Positions 9,757 through 18,004 are shown, counted from the first letter of the stretch. The stretch: DNA of 64,000 nucleotides from Streptomyces sp. R44 (GCF_041053105.1 NZ_CP163444.1:8278501-8342500), one strand, 5' to 3'. The notes: generated by a model from the sequence alone, not told the origin. Translations and numbers: made by a program.

Positions 9757-10385
9757 GCGCCCGCTCCCGCCGCCGTCGTGGTCAGCGCGGAGTGCAGGGC
9801 GGCGAAGCGGGTGCCGGGCGTCTCGGCCGCCACGAGGCGCGCGTCCTCGGCGGTGTCCACGTCCCGCAGCACAGGCAGGGTCCCGATGCGCAGGCCGGCC
9901 GCACGCAGTCGTCCGTGCTGGAGGGCGCCGGTGTCGGGGCGCGACATCGGGACGCCGAGCAGGAGGGCGGGGTCGGGGGAGGCGAGGCCGAGGGCCCAGA
10001 AGCCGCCGTCGGCCGCAGGACCGAACCAGGCGTCGTACGTGTCCCAGCACAGGGCCGGGGCGAGCAGGGCGGGGGTGACCTGAGGAGTGTCCATGCCGAT
10101 GAGCAGCGCCGGACCGTCGCAGGCGGCGAACGCGGCGGCGAGGCGTACGTCGAGCCCGCCCGTCACCTGCGAGAAGAGCCGGAATCCCGGTGGCAGCCAG
10201 CCGCCGGGCTGCCCGTCGAGCACGAGCACGTGCCGGTCGGCGGGGACCGCGAGAGCCGCGCCGAGCGTGTCGGCGAGGGCGGCTTCGGCCAAGGCGGCGG
10301 CCTCCTCGGGCGGGAACGGCGGAGTGAGGCGGGTCTTGACCCGGCCCGGCAGGGGCTGCTTGGCGATGACGAGGAGAGTGGTCAC
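9753..10385 (-). CDS. TIGR04282/DUF2064-family glycosyltransferase-like protein
   Basis: 210-aa GT-A-fold protein related to CofC-like nucleotidyl/glycosyl transferases. Signature N-terminus LLVIAKQPLPGRVKTRL, central GMDTPQ metal/nucleotide motif and FGPAADGGFWALGL motif are all present. Members are called arsenosugar-biosynthesis glycosyltransferases in cyanobacteria, but no arsenic radical-SAM or methyltransferase partner is visible here, so that label should not be transferred. It overlaps GT2 upstream (ATGA) and the methyltransferase downstream (GTGA). Confidence 0.85.
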   Translation of the reverse strand: MTTLLVIAKQPLPGRVKTRLTPPFPPEEAAALAEAALADTLGAALAVPADRHVLVLDGQPGGWLPPGFRLFSQVTGGLDVRLAAAFAACDGPALLIGMDTPQVTPALLAPALCWDTYDAWFGPAADGGFWALGLASPDPALLLGVPMSRPDTGALQHGRLRAAGLRIGTLPVLRDVDTAEDARLVAAETPGTRFAALHSALTTTAAGAGA

Positions 10386-11059
10386 GGGCGCTCACCACCG
10401 GCCGGCGCCGGCTCGTCGAGCACGCGACGCATGTCGTGCACGGCCTGCCAGGTCCCCTTCCAGGTGCCGGTGACCTTGGAGCGGCCGGAGCGGGGGAGGT
10501 AGGGCACGTCCACCTCCCGTACCCGCCAGCCGGCGTCGGCGGCCCGGACGACCATCTGGAGCGGGTAGCCGCTGCGCCGGTCGGACAGGCCGAGGCCGAG
10601 GAGCGCCTCGCGCCGGGCGACCCGCAGGGGGCCCAGGTCGTGCAGCCGCAGTCCGGTGCGGCGGCGCAGCAGCCGGGACAGCGCGAGGTTCCCGGCCCGG
10701 GCGTGCGCCGGCCACGCGCCGCGCGCGGTGGGGCGGCGGCGGCCCAGGACGAGGTCGGAGGAGCCGTCGGCGACGGAACGCAGGAGGCCGGGCAGCAGGC
10801 CGGGGTCGAGGGAGGCGTCGCAGTCGCAGAAGCAGACGAACTCGGCCTCGGCGGCGAGCAGCCCGGAGTGACAGGCGGCGCCGAAGCCGCGTCTGGGCTC
10901 GTGCACGACAGTGGCGCCGAGGCCGGCCGCGAGCGCTCCGGAGCCGTCGCTGGAGCCGTTGTCGACGACGATCGCCCGCCACCCGGCGGGGATGCGGGCC
11001 AGCACCCAGGGAAGAGCCTCTGCCTCGTCGAGACAGGGAAGGACGACATCTGCGGTCAT
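10382..11059 (-). CDS. GT2-family glycosyltransferase (dolichyl-phosphate-sugar synthase-like)
   Basis: 225-aa inverting GT-A enzyme beginning VVLPCLDEAEALPWVL, with nucleotide-binding DNGSSDGSG and a CDCDAS acidic motif, then GRRRP and the YPLQMVV acceptor-side region. Such enzymes make polyprenyl-phosphate sugars, which are exactly the donors used by GT87-type enzymes, linking this operon to the gene at 5821. ATG 11059 is given; GTG 11068 with a GGTGAG site 4 nt upstream is a good alternative. First gene of the coupled operon and divergent from the two-component system. Confidence 0.85.
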   Translation of the reverse strand: MTADVVLPCLDEAEALPWVLARIPAGWRAIVVDNGSSDGSGALAAGLGATVVHEPRRGFGAACHSGLLAAEAEFVCFCDCDASLDPGLLPGLLRSVADGSSDLVLGRRRPTARGAWPAHARAGNLALSRLLRRRTGLRLHDLGPLRVARREALLGLGLSDRRSGYPLQMVVRAADAGWRVREVDVPYLPRSGRSKVTGTWKGTWQAVHDMRRVLDEPAPAGGERP

Positions 11060-11113
11060 GGAGGTCACGGTTCTCACCGTAGGAATCCCCGGGCCGCTCA
11101 GGGCCGTGGAAGT

Positions 11114-11133
11114 CCTTACGAAACGCGGACGCC
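11114..11133. promoter_or_regulatory. Shared 20-bp box, copy 2
   Basis: CCTTACGAAACGCGGACGCC, whose reverse complement matches 18 of 20 bases of 7447-7466. It sits 55 bp from the GT2 start and 62 bp from the response-regulator start, fitting control of both directions. A TACGGT -10-like hexamer for GT2 lies on the minus strand near 11078-11083. Confidence 0.55.
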
Positions 11134-11194
11134 GTGCGACGTCCGCCCGGGTGGCCGTGGCCGCCGTACGGAATCGGATGCGAGGCTGTGCGGC

Positions 11195-11926
11195 ATGAGC
11201 GAGCGCAGCACCCCGGGAAACGGGGGCCGGATCCTGGTGGTGGACGACGACCCGACGGTCGCCGAGGTCGTCACCGGCTACCTGGAACGGGCCGGCTTCT
11301 CCGTCGAGCACGCGGCCGACGGACTCGACGCCTTGCGCCGGGCCGGGGAGCGGTGGCCCGCCCTCGTCGTCCTCGACCTGATGCTGCCCGGCCTGGACGG
11401 CCTTGAGGTGTGCCGTCGGCTGCGCGCCGCCGGACCCGTTCCGGTGATCATGCTGACGGCGCGTGGCGACGAGGAGGAACGGATCACGGGCCTTGAGGTG
11501 GGCGCGGACGACTACGTCACGAAGCCGTTCAGCCCGCGCGAACTCGTCCTGCGCGTCGAATCCGTGCTGCGCCGCGGCCGGGCGGCGGCGCCGGCCGCGG
11601 CCCGGAGCGTACTGCGCGCCGGCGACCTGGCCGTCGACCCCGCGACCCGCAGGGCCAGCCGTGCCGGCGTGGAACTCGCCCTCACTCTGCGGGAGTTCGA
11701 TCTCCTCGCGTACTTCATGGCGCGCCCCGGCACGGCGCACAGCCGGGACGATCTGATGCGACGGGTGTGGGGCTGGGACTTCGGTGACCTGTCCACCGTG
11801 ACCGTGCACGTCCGCCGCCTGCGCGCCAAGATCGAGGACGACCCGGCCCGGCCGTCCCTGATCCAGACGGTCTGGGGCGTCGGCTACCGATTCGAGCCCG
11901 AGCCGACGGAGGAGACCACGGCATGA
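11195..11926 (+). CDS. OmpR/PhoB-family response regulator
   Basis: 243-aa transcription factor: receiver with VVDDDP, phosphoacceptor Asp61 (LVVLDLMLPG), conserved Lys in YVTKPF, then a winged helix (TLREFDLLAYFM...VTVHVRRLRAKIE...WGVGYRFE). ATG 11195 is chosen because the receiver begins directly after it. It overlaps the histidine kinase gene by ATGA, a classic coupled two-component pair. Given position and the shared 20-bp box, it probably controls the flanking glycosyltransferase and molybdoenzyme genes. Confidence 0.92.
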   Translation: MSERSTPGNGGRILVVDDDPTVAEVVTGYLERAGFSVEHAADGLDALRRAGERWPALVVLDLMLPGLDGLEVCRRLRAAGPVPVIMLTARGDEEERITGLEVGADDYVTKPFSPRELVLRVESVLRRGRAAAPAAARSVLRAGDLAVDPATRRASRAGVELALTLREFDLLAYFMARPGTAHSRDDLMRRVWGWDFGDLSTVTVHVRRLRAKIEDDPARPSLIQTVWGVGYRFEPEPTEETTA

Positions 11927-13035
11927 AGGACCTCCTGCTCATCGCCGCGTTCGCCCTCGGGGGAGCGGTGTGCGCCGGGCTGGCCGGGGCGGTCGTGCTC
12001 CGCCTCGTCCGCCACCGCTCGGTCGCGGTCTCCCTGGCCGTGGTCGCCGCCGTGACGGTGACGGCGATGCTCGCCGGAACGCTCGCCGTCGCCCAGGCGA
12101 TGTTCCTGTCCTCGCACGACCTGTGGGTGGTGACCGTCGTGGTCGCCATGGCGGCCCTGGTGTCCCTCTGCACAGCCCTCGTCCTGGGCCGGTGGGTCGT
12201 GGCCCGCAGCCGAGCCCTCGCCCGCGCCGCCCGCGACTTCGGCGACGGAGGCACCTTCTCCGCGCCCGACGGAGCCGCCACCGCCGAACTCGCCGCCCTC
12301 ACCCGCGAACTGGCCGCCACCAGCGCCAAACTCGACGCGTCCCGGCACCGTGAGCGTTCCCTGGAGGCGTCCCGCCGTGAGCTCGTCGCCTGGATCTCGC
12401 ACGACCTGCGCACCCCGCTCGCCGGACTGCGGGCCATGGCGGAGGCCCTGGAGGACGGGGTGGTCGCCGACCCCGCCCGCTACCACCGCCAGATCCGTAC
12501 CGAGGTCGAACGCCTCACCGCCATGGTCACCGACCTCTTCGAGCTCTCCCGCATCCACGCCGGAGCGCTGACCCTCAGCCCCAGCCGGATGTCCGTGTAC
12601 GACCTCGTCGGTGACGCCCTGAGCGGCGCCGACCCGCTCGCCCGCAAGCGGGGGGTGCGGCTGCTGGGGGAGGAGGTCGCGGCCGTGCCCGTCACGGTGG
12701 ACGGCAAGGAGATGACCCGCGTCCTCGCCAACCTCCTCGTCAACGCCATCCGCCACACGCCCGCCGACGGCACGGTCGCGGTGGCCGCCGCACACCGGGA
12801 CGGCGCCGTCGTCCTTTCCGTCACCGACGGCTGCGGTGGCATCCCGGACGTGGATCTCGACCGCGTCTTCGACACCGGCTGGCGCGGCACCGAGGCCCGC
12901 ACCCCGCCGGCCGGGGCAGGCCTCGGCCTCGCCATCGTGCGCGGCATCGTCGAGGCGCACGCGGGCCGCGCCGAGGTGCGCAACGTGCCGGGCGGCTGCC
13001 GCTTCGAGGTCACTCTGCCCGCGGCGGCCGGCTGA
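11923..13035 (+). CDS. Membrane sensor histidine kinase
   Basis: 370-aa partner of the OmpR-type regulator. Three N-terminal hydrophobic segments (about 3-27, 34-58, 68-90) with almost no extracellular loop suggest intramembrane sensing of envelope state. HAMP-like linker, HisKA with His160 (WISHDLRTPLAG), HATPase with N-box NLLVNAIRHTP, G1 DGCGGIPD and G2 GAGLGLAI. Stop-start overlap with the regulator indicates translational coupling. Confidence 0.92.
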   Translation: MKDLLLIAAFALGGAVCAGLAGAVVLRLVRHRSVAVSLAVVAAVTVTAMLAGTLAVAQAMFLSSHDLWVVTVVVAMAALVSLCTALVLGRWVVARSRALARAARDFGDGGTFSAPDGAATAELAALTRELAATSAKLDASRHRERSLEASRRELVAWISHDLRTPLAGLRAMAEALEDGVVADPARYHRQIRTEVERLTAMVTDLFELSRIHAGALTLSPSRMSVYDLVGDALSGADPLARKRGVRLLGEEVAAVPVTVDGKEMTRVLANLLVNAIRHTPADGTVAVAAAHRDGAVVLSVTDGCGGIPDVDLDRVFDTGWRGTEARTPPAGAGLGLAIVRGIVEAHAGRAEVRNVPGGCRFEVTLPAAAG

Positions 13036-13083
13036 CCGACGGGGTCCGACGACGGGGCCGGGCTGCCTGTCCGTCCCGCATCC

Positions 13084-13142
13084 GCCGACTGCCGAGGCGG
13101 GGTTGCCGGCCCGCCTTCTGTCTGCCGACTGCCGAGGCGGGG
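13084..13142. repeat. Two 19-bp direct repeats between convergent genes
   Basis: GCCGACTGCCGAGGCGGGG occurs at 13084-13102 and 13124-13142 (40-bp period) in the 118-bp gap between the kinase and epimerase 3' ends. Function unknown; could help termination. Confidence 0.6.
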
Positions 13143-13153
13143 CAGCCCCGTTC

Positions 13154-14218
13154 CTATCCGCCGACGGCCGCCGAGGCCCGCTGCCCGGCCCGCGCGAACT
13201 CCGCCATCCCCTCGTCGAAACCGACCTCCGGGCGCCAGCCGAGCTCGCTCCGGATCCGCGACGAGTCCGCCGTGATGTGCCGTACGTCCCCGAGCCGGAA
13301 CCCGCCCGTCACCACGGGCCGCGGACCGCCGTGGGCGAGCGCGAGCGCCGTCGCCATCTCGCCCACGGTGTGCGGATCCCCGCTGCCGGTGTTGTACGTG
13401 GTGAGGGCGCCGACCGGTAGGCCGCCGACGGCCTCCAATGCGATGACGTTGGCCGCCGCCACATCCCGTACGTGGACGAAGTCCCGGCGCTGACCGCCGT
13501 CCTCGAAGACGCGAGGGGCCTCGCCGCGGGCGAGGGCCGAGCGGAAGAGGGAGGCCACCCCGGCGTACGGGGTGTCGCGTGGCATCCCGGGCCCGTAGAC
13601 GTTGTGGTAGCGCAGCGAGACCGCCGTTCCTTCGACAGCACGGGCCCATGCCGCCGTCAGGTGCTCCTGGGCGAGCTTCGTCGTGGCGTACACGTTGCGG
13701 GGATCGGCCGGCGCGTCCTCACCGACCAGGCCGGACGCGAGCTCGGAGCCACAGACGGGGCAACGGGGTTCGAAGCACCCTGCCTCCAGGTCCTCCGGGT
13801 GGCGGGGGCCCGGCCGGACGACTCCGTGCCGGGGGCACTCGTACCGCCCTTCCCCGTACACCACCATCGACCCGGCGAGGACGAGCCGCCGTACGCCGGT
13901 CTCCGCCATGGCTGCCAGCAGAGCGGCCGTGCCGAGATCGTTGCAGCTCACATAGGCAGGAGCATCGGCGAAGTCCTTGCCGAGCCCGACCATGGCGGCC
14001 TGGTGGCAGACCGCGTCGACGCCGCTCAGCGCAGCCCGGGTGCCGGCCGCGTCTCGGACGTCGGCGTGCAGGAACTCCACCTCAGGCGGATCCGGGGCGA
14101 TGGGGTGCGCGCTGGGCAGCAGAGCGTCCAGTACGACCGGCTCGTGGCCGTTCCGGCGGAGCGAGGTGACGATGTGCGAGCCGATGAAGCCGGCTCCTCC
14201 TGTGACGAGTACGCGCAT
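13154..14218 (-). CDS. NAD-dependent sugar epimerase/dehydratase with zinc-knuckle insert
   Basis: Extended SDR enzyme of 354 aa acting on a nucleotide sugar. Rossmann motif TGGAGFIGSH (7-15) and catalytic Tyr177-Lys181 (YATTK). An unusual insert between the substrate Ser (GSMVVYGEG) and the Tyr carries Cys128, Cys148, Cys153 and Cys156 (last pair CPVC), spaced like a zinc knuckle. ATG 14218 is preferred because the Rossmann motif follows at once; the frame extends upstream to 14287 with no family similarity. Probably supplies an activated sugar to the GT2/GT87 system upstream. Confidence 0.87.
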   Translation of the reverse strand: MRVLVTGGAGFIGSHIVTSLRRNGHEPVVLDALLPSAHPIAPDPPEVEFLHADVRDAAGTRAALSGVDAVCHQAAMVGLGKDFADAPAYVSCNDLGTAALLAAMAETGVRRLVLAGSMVVYGEGRYECPRHGVVRPGPRHPEDLEAGCFEPRCPVCGSELASGLVGEDAPADPRNVYATTKLAQEHLTAAWARAVEGTAVSLRYHNVYGPGMPRDTPYAGVASLFRSALARGEAPRVFEDGGQRRDFVHVRDVAAANVIALEAVGGLPVGALTTYNTGSGDPHTVGEMATALALAHGGPRPVVTGGFRLGDVRHITADSSRIRSELGWRPEVGFDEGMAEFARAGQRASAAVGG

Positions 14219-14389
14219 GGGCGCGACGCTACGGACCGCCGCGCGATTCCAGGAGCCGCCCACGCCGGGCCGTAAGCCTTTCGTCATCAGGCAGGACGAA
14301 CTGGTCTTCGCCGACCGGCTGCCGGCCCCCCTGCGCGGCTTCGCCGTCCCTGACCGGACGGTGGTGCCGTTAGGGCTGCTCTGCTGCTA

Positions 14390-14405
14390 TGTGACCCACA
14401 TCACA
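14390..14405. promoter_or_regulatory. TGTGA-N6-TCACA operator (Crp- or Rex-type)
   Basis: TGTGACCCACATCACA is an exact TGTGA-N6-TCACA dyad 79 bp upstream of the NDH-2-like gene. The half-sites and spacing fit both Crp and Rex consensus; the central six bases lack the A...T typical of the best Rex sites. Regulation of an NADH-oxidising flavoprotein by the NADH sensor Rex would make sense, but is inference. Confidence 0.55.
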
Positions 14406-14410
14406 CGGCA

Positions 14411-14423
14411 TTCCTGTCAGGAA
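14411..14423. promoter_or_regulatory. Perfect palindrome TTCCTG-T-CAGGAA
   Basis: 13-bp dyad 60 bp upstream of the flavoprotein start and 6 bp below the TGTGA/TCACA site. Candidate second operator; GACAGGA motifs recur at 14451-14457 and 14471-14477. Confidence 0.35.
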
Positions 14424-14483
14424 TCGGGGCGCTGTCCCGCTCAAGTCGCCGACAGGAAGCAGACGAGCCGACAGGAGCATCAC

Positions 14484-15683
14484 ATGAAGCACCGCATCGT
14501 CGTTCTCGGCGCCGGCTATGCCGGGGCCTACGCGGCCGGGACCCTGGCCCGGCGGCTGTCCCCGGCGGACACCGAGATCACCGTGGTCAACGCCGAGCCG
14601 GACTTCGTCCAGCGGCTACGGCTGCACCAGCTCGCGGCCGGGCAGGAGATCGAAGCTCCGAGGCTCGCCGACGTCTTCACCGGCACGGGGATACGGCTGC
14701 GCCTGGCCCGCGTCACCGCTGTCGACCCCGAGCGTCGGGTCGTCGCCGTGGCCGACGCCGACGGCGGCGGGGAGCTCGACTACGACACGCTTCTCTACGC
14801 GCTCGGGAGCCACGTCGCCGACCACGGCGTCCCCGGCGTGACCGAGCACGCCTTCCACGTCACCGGTCGCCCGGCAGCGCTGCGCCTGCGCGAGCGCCTG
14901 GACGGCCTGAGCGGGCGGGACGAAGGCGGGAGCGTGCTGGTCGTCGGCGACGGGTTGACCGGCATCGAGACCGCCACCGAGATCGCCGAATCCCGCCCCG
15001 GCCTGTCGGTGGCACTGGTCGCCCGCGGCGAGCTGGGTGCCTCGCTCTCCCCGGGGGCCCGCGGCCACCTGCGCCGGGCCTGTGACCGGCTGGGCATCAC
15101 CGTCCTGGAGCACACGAACGTCGAAGCCGTCGAAGCGGTACGGGTGTTGTGCGCCGACGGCACCGCCCTGGCGGCCGACGCGACCGTGTGGACGGCCGGG
15201 TTCGCCGTGGATCCCATCGCCGCCGCCGGCGGTCTTGAGGTCACCGCCGACGGTCGGATCGTCGTCGATCGCACCATGCGGTCGGTCTCGCACCCCGACG
15301 TCTACGCCGTCGGGGACAGCGCCTGCGCCATCGGCGACAACGGCCGCCCGCTGCCGATGTCCTGCGCTTCGGCCGGCTACACCGGAATGCGGGCGACGGC
15401 CGCGATCGTGGGACGCCTGACCGGACGCAGGATCCCGAACACCAAGCTGGAGTACCTGGGCAACCACATCAGCCTCGGGCGGCGGGACGGAATCCTTCAG
15501 ATGGTCGACGACGCAGCACGGGCGAAGCCGAAGTACGTGGGCGGCAGGAAGGCCGCGCGGATCAAGGCGGGCATCCTCAAGATGTCGCTGTGGACCACCT
15601 CGCACCCGACGTTCGGCCTGCCCAGGCGCAAGCGCCCGCTGGCCGCCGAACCGCGTGTGTCGGCCGAGAAGGCGATCGCGTAA
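14484..15683 (+). CDS. NDH-2-like FAD/NAD(P) oxidoreductase
   Basis: 399-aa pyridine-nucleotide-disulfide-type flavoprotein without redox-disulfide Cys pair. FAD motif VVLGAGYAGAYAAG at residues 5-18, NAD(P) motif VLVVGDGLTGIETATEIAE near 152-170, and the second FAD motif YAVGDSACA near 275-283. Resembles type II NADH dehydrogenase or related quinone reductases. ATG 14484 has AGGAG 6 nt upstream. It is followed 26 bp later by an ECF41 sigma gene; ECF41 sigma factors are known to sit with oxidoreductase genes they control. Confidence 0.88.
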   Translation: MKHRIVVLGAGYAGAYAAGTLARRLSPADTEITVVNAEPDFVQRLRLHQLAAGQEIEAPRLADVFTGTGIRLRLARVTAVDPERRVVAVADADGGGELDYDTLLYALGSHVADHGVPGVTEHAFHVTGRPAALRLRERLDGLSGRDEGGSVLVVGDGLTGIETATEIAESRPGLSVALVARGELGASLSPGARGHLRRACDRLGITVLEHTNVEAVEAVRVLCADGTALAADATVWTAGFAVDPIAAAGGLEVTADGRIVVDRTMRSVSHPDVYAVGDSACAIGDNGRPLPMSCASAGYTGMRATAAIVGRLTGRRIPNTKLEYLGNHISLGRRDGILQMVDDAARAKPKYVGGRKAARIKAGILKMSLWTTSHPTFGLPRRKRPLAAEPRVSAEKAIA

Positions 15684-15709
15684 GCCGTCTGACACCTAGG
15701 GTGGTCCAC

Positions 15710-16660
15710 GTGGACAGCACCGGTACTGATCGCTTCGGCACCGATCGGTTCGAGGCCGGCCGGAACCGGCTGGCCTCGTTGGCGTACCGGCTCCTCGGCT
15801 CCGCCGCCGACGCCGAAGACGCCGTGCAGGATGCGTTCCTGCACTGGCAGGCGGCTGACCGGCAGCGGATCGAGGTGCCGGAGGCCTGGTTGACCAAGGT
15901 CGTCACCAACCTGTGCCTCGACCGGCTCCGCTCGGCACAAGCCCGCCGCGAACGCAGCGCCGGTGCCTGGCTGCCCGAACCCCTCCTGGACGGCGACCCG
16001 ATGCTCGGACCGGCCGACACGTTCGTGCAGCGCGAATCGGTCTCCCTGGCCGTGCTGACGCTCATGGAGCGCCTGTCACCCGTCGAGCGGGCCGTCTATG
16101 TCCTGCGCGAAGCGTTCGCCTATGGCCACGCCGAGATCGCCGAGATCCTCGACATCACCGAGTCCGCGAGCCAGCAGCATCTTCACCGGGCCCGGCGCCG
16201 CATCACCACCGCGCGCCGCGGCGGCGAAGTCGACCCGGCGTCGGCCCGCAGGATCGTCGAGGAGTTCCTCGCCGCTGCCTCCTCGGGCCGCACCGAACGG
16301 CTGGTGGCGCTGCTCACCGACGACGCGATCGCGATCTCCGACGGGGCCGGCCTGACCGAGAAGCTGTTGCGGTTCGACACTCCGCAGCGCATCGCCGCCG
16401 TCGCACGGGCCGGCTTCAAGCCCACACCCGCCAAGCAGCGCCTTGCCGGCGGCATCTCCGCCGTCCACTACGCGCTCGTCAACGGCGCCCCCGCCATCCT
16501 CTTCGTGCCCGGCGACCGAGTCGTCGGCGCCGTGACATTCGACATCGTCGACGGCAGGATCGCCACCGTGCGCGGCATCGCCGCCCCCACCCGCCTCGGT
16601 CGCCTCGCCGAAGCCTGGCGGAAGCACGAACCGGACACGCCGCTCATCACGCGCTGGTGA
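15710..16660 (+). CDS. ECF41-type (SigJ-like) sigma factor with SnoaL-like C-terminal domain
   Basis: 316-aa extracytoplasmic-function sigma factor. Sigma-2 region (AGRNRLASLAYRLLGSAADAEDAVQDAFL) and sigma-4 (LSPVERAVYVLREAFAYGHAEIAEILDITESA) are followed by a SnoaL/NTF2-like extension of about 120 residues that replaces a separate anti-sigma factor in ECF41. The linker keeps the WLPEPL signature. GTG 15710 is chosen because AGGGTGG ends 5 nt upstream; GTG 15701 would lie inside that site. Likely co-transcribed with, and controlling, the flavoprotein. Confidence 0.9.
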   Translation: MDSTGTDRFGTDRFEAGRNRLASLAYRLLGSAADAEDAVQDAFLHWQAADRQRIEVPEAWLTKVVTNLCLDRLRSAQARRERSAGAWLPEPLLDGDPMLGPADTFVQRESVSLAVLTLMERLSPVERAVYVLREAFAYGHAEIAEILDITESASQQHLHRARRRITTARRGGEVDPASARRIVEEFLAAASSGRTERLVALLTDDAIAISDGAGLTEKLLRFDTPQRIAAVARAGFKPTPAKQRLAGGISAVHYALVNGAPAILFVPGDRVVGAVTFDIVDGRIATVRGIAAPTRLGRLAEAWRKHEPDTPLITRW

Positions 16661-16801
16661 CCCGACGCCGACCAGGAGGGTGCTGACGGCGAAGCCGCCG
16701 TCTCGCCAGAGGCGATGGACGCCGATCGCGCGCCAGGCGGACTTCGGCGAGGCGCTGTGCAGGGATCCACAGTGCCGTGCCGGCCGCCTCTCGCCGCGAT
16801 G

Positions 16802-17668
16802 TCAACGGGTCATGAGCGGTGCCATGAGCTCGCGGGCGAAGTCGTCGACGGATCGTGGGGCGTGCCCGGTCAGCCGGAGCACGGAGTCGGTGGTGTGGTC
16901 GTTCGCGCCTTCCCGGAGCAGCTGGAAGACGCCCACCACTCCCTCCGCGAGCCACGCCGGCATGCCCGCCCCGAGCATGCCGGCAAGGGTGGCCTCGTCG
17001 GGGACGGAGACGTACTCCACCGCCCGTCCGAGGGCGGTGGAGAGCCGGCCGGCGACCTCCGTGAAGGTGATGGCCTCGGGGCCGGTGATCACCTGGGTCT
17101 CTCCGTCCCCGCTCCGGCCGCAGAGCACCGAGACCGCGCAGGCGGCCACGTCACGGGGGTCGATCATGGCGACACGGGCGTCGTCCGCGGGCAGGAAGAT
17201 CCGTCCGGCCTGCCCGATCGTCGGCAGTGAACCGAGGAGGTTCGACATCAGGAAAGCGGACCGGAGAATCACGTAGGGGATTCCGGCCGAGCGCAGGTGG
17301 TGCTCGATGCGGCCGTGTTGATCGGCGAACGTCTTCGCGGAGCCGACCTCGGCTCCGACCGTGGACAGCAGGACGACCCGTCGGACACCGGCCGTGGCTG
17401 CGGCCTCGATCGCCTGTGCCGCGTTCTCGACCTGCCGCGGGTCGTTGGCGCAGATGAGAAAGGCCTGCTCGGCGCCCGAGAAGGCGGCACGGAGCGATGC
17501 GGGATCGGTGAAGTCCCCTTGCGCAAGGTCGGCGTCGGGGCCGAGTACGGCAGTGGCTCGTTCCGGGTTGCGGGTGAGGGCACGAGGGGGGATGCCTCGC
17601 CGGCGCAGCTCGCTCACAGCGTGTCGTCCGACGTTCCCGGTCGCGCCGGTCACCACCACTGTCGTCAT
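16802..17668 (-). CDS. NmrA-family NAD(P)-binding atypical SDR
   Basis: 288-aa protein with Rossmann motif VTGATGNVGRHAV (6-18), no SDR YxxxK pair in the usual place, and HSCARG/NmrA-type features (GDFTDPASL, IEHHLRSAGIPYVILRSAFLMSNL). Either a nucleotide-ratio sensor or a quinone/aldehyde reductase. Convergent to the ECF41 gene across 141 bp with nothing recognisable, and divergent from the LAL regulator. An 11-base motif TTGCTTCCCAC lies 31 bp upstream and recurs after the LAL gene. Confidence 0.82.
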   Translation of the reverse strand: MTTVVVTGATGNVGRHAVSELRRRGIPPRALTRNPERATAVLGPDADLAQGDFTDPASLRAAFSGAEQAFLICANDPRQVENAAQAIEAAATAGVRRVVLLSTVGAEVGSAKTFADQHGRIEHHLRSAGIPYVILRSAFLMSNLLGSLPTIGQAGRIFLPADDARVAMIDPRDVAACAVSVLCGRSGDGETQVITGPEAITFTEVAGRLSTALGRAVEYVSVPDEATLAGMLGAGMPAWLAEGVVGVFQLLREGANDHTTDSVLRLTGHAPRSVDDFARELMAPLMTR

Positions 17669-18004
17669 CTCGTCGCGTCCTCACGCCGATGGGGAGCCTT
17701 GCTTCCCACGTTGTGCGGCACGACCGTCCTGGGCCTGTCAGGACACGCGCGGGTTCACCCGTCAGGACGCCCGTACGGGCCCGGGACGGATCCGGATCTT
17801 GGTGCGCCTCGGCAGGCAGGCAGGGATGGGGCTCGACGCCGGGCCACGGCCCGACCGAGGACGGATGGGTGACGCCGGTCGTCAGCAGGACCCCCGCGCG
17901 GTGGTGAGGAACCGAAGACCGAGGGCGACGGGCAGGCCGGCTCGGTCACGACGACTCGGCCGCGCTCGCATAGGCTGGAAGGGCCGGGGGCGTCCGGCGA
18001 CGAG
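17669..18004. other. 336-bp divergent intergenic region
   Basis: No convincing gene. Holds TTGCTTCCCAC at 17699-17709 (also at 20930-20940) and two GTCAGGAC direct repeats at 17737-17744 and 17761-17768. Presumably carries promoters for the NmrA-type and LAL genes. Confidence 0.5.

Noticed and set aside
9753..10385. Arsenosugar biosynthesis role
   Set aside because: The family label comes from cyanobacterial context; no arsenic methyltransferase or radical-SAM partner is present.
9094..11049. Single 651-aa minus-strand protein
   Set aside because: Only the last 220 residues have domain content; the rest is antiphase reading through the DUF2064 and GT2 genes.
10382..11809. 475-aa start for the GT2 gene
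   Set aside because: The extra N-terminus overlaps the response regulator and lacks family similarity; GT2 begins at 11059-11068.
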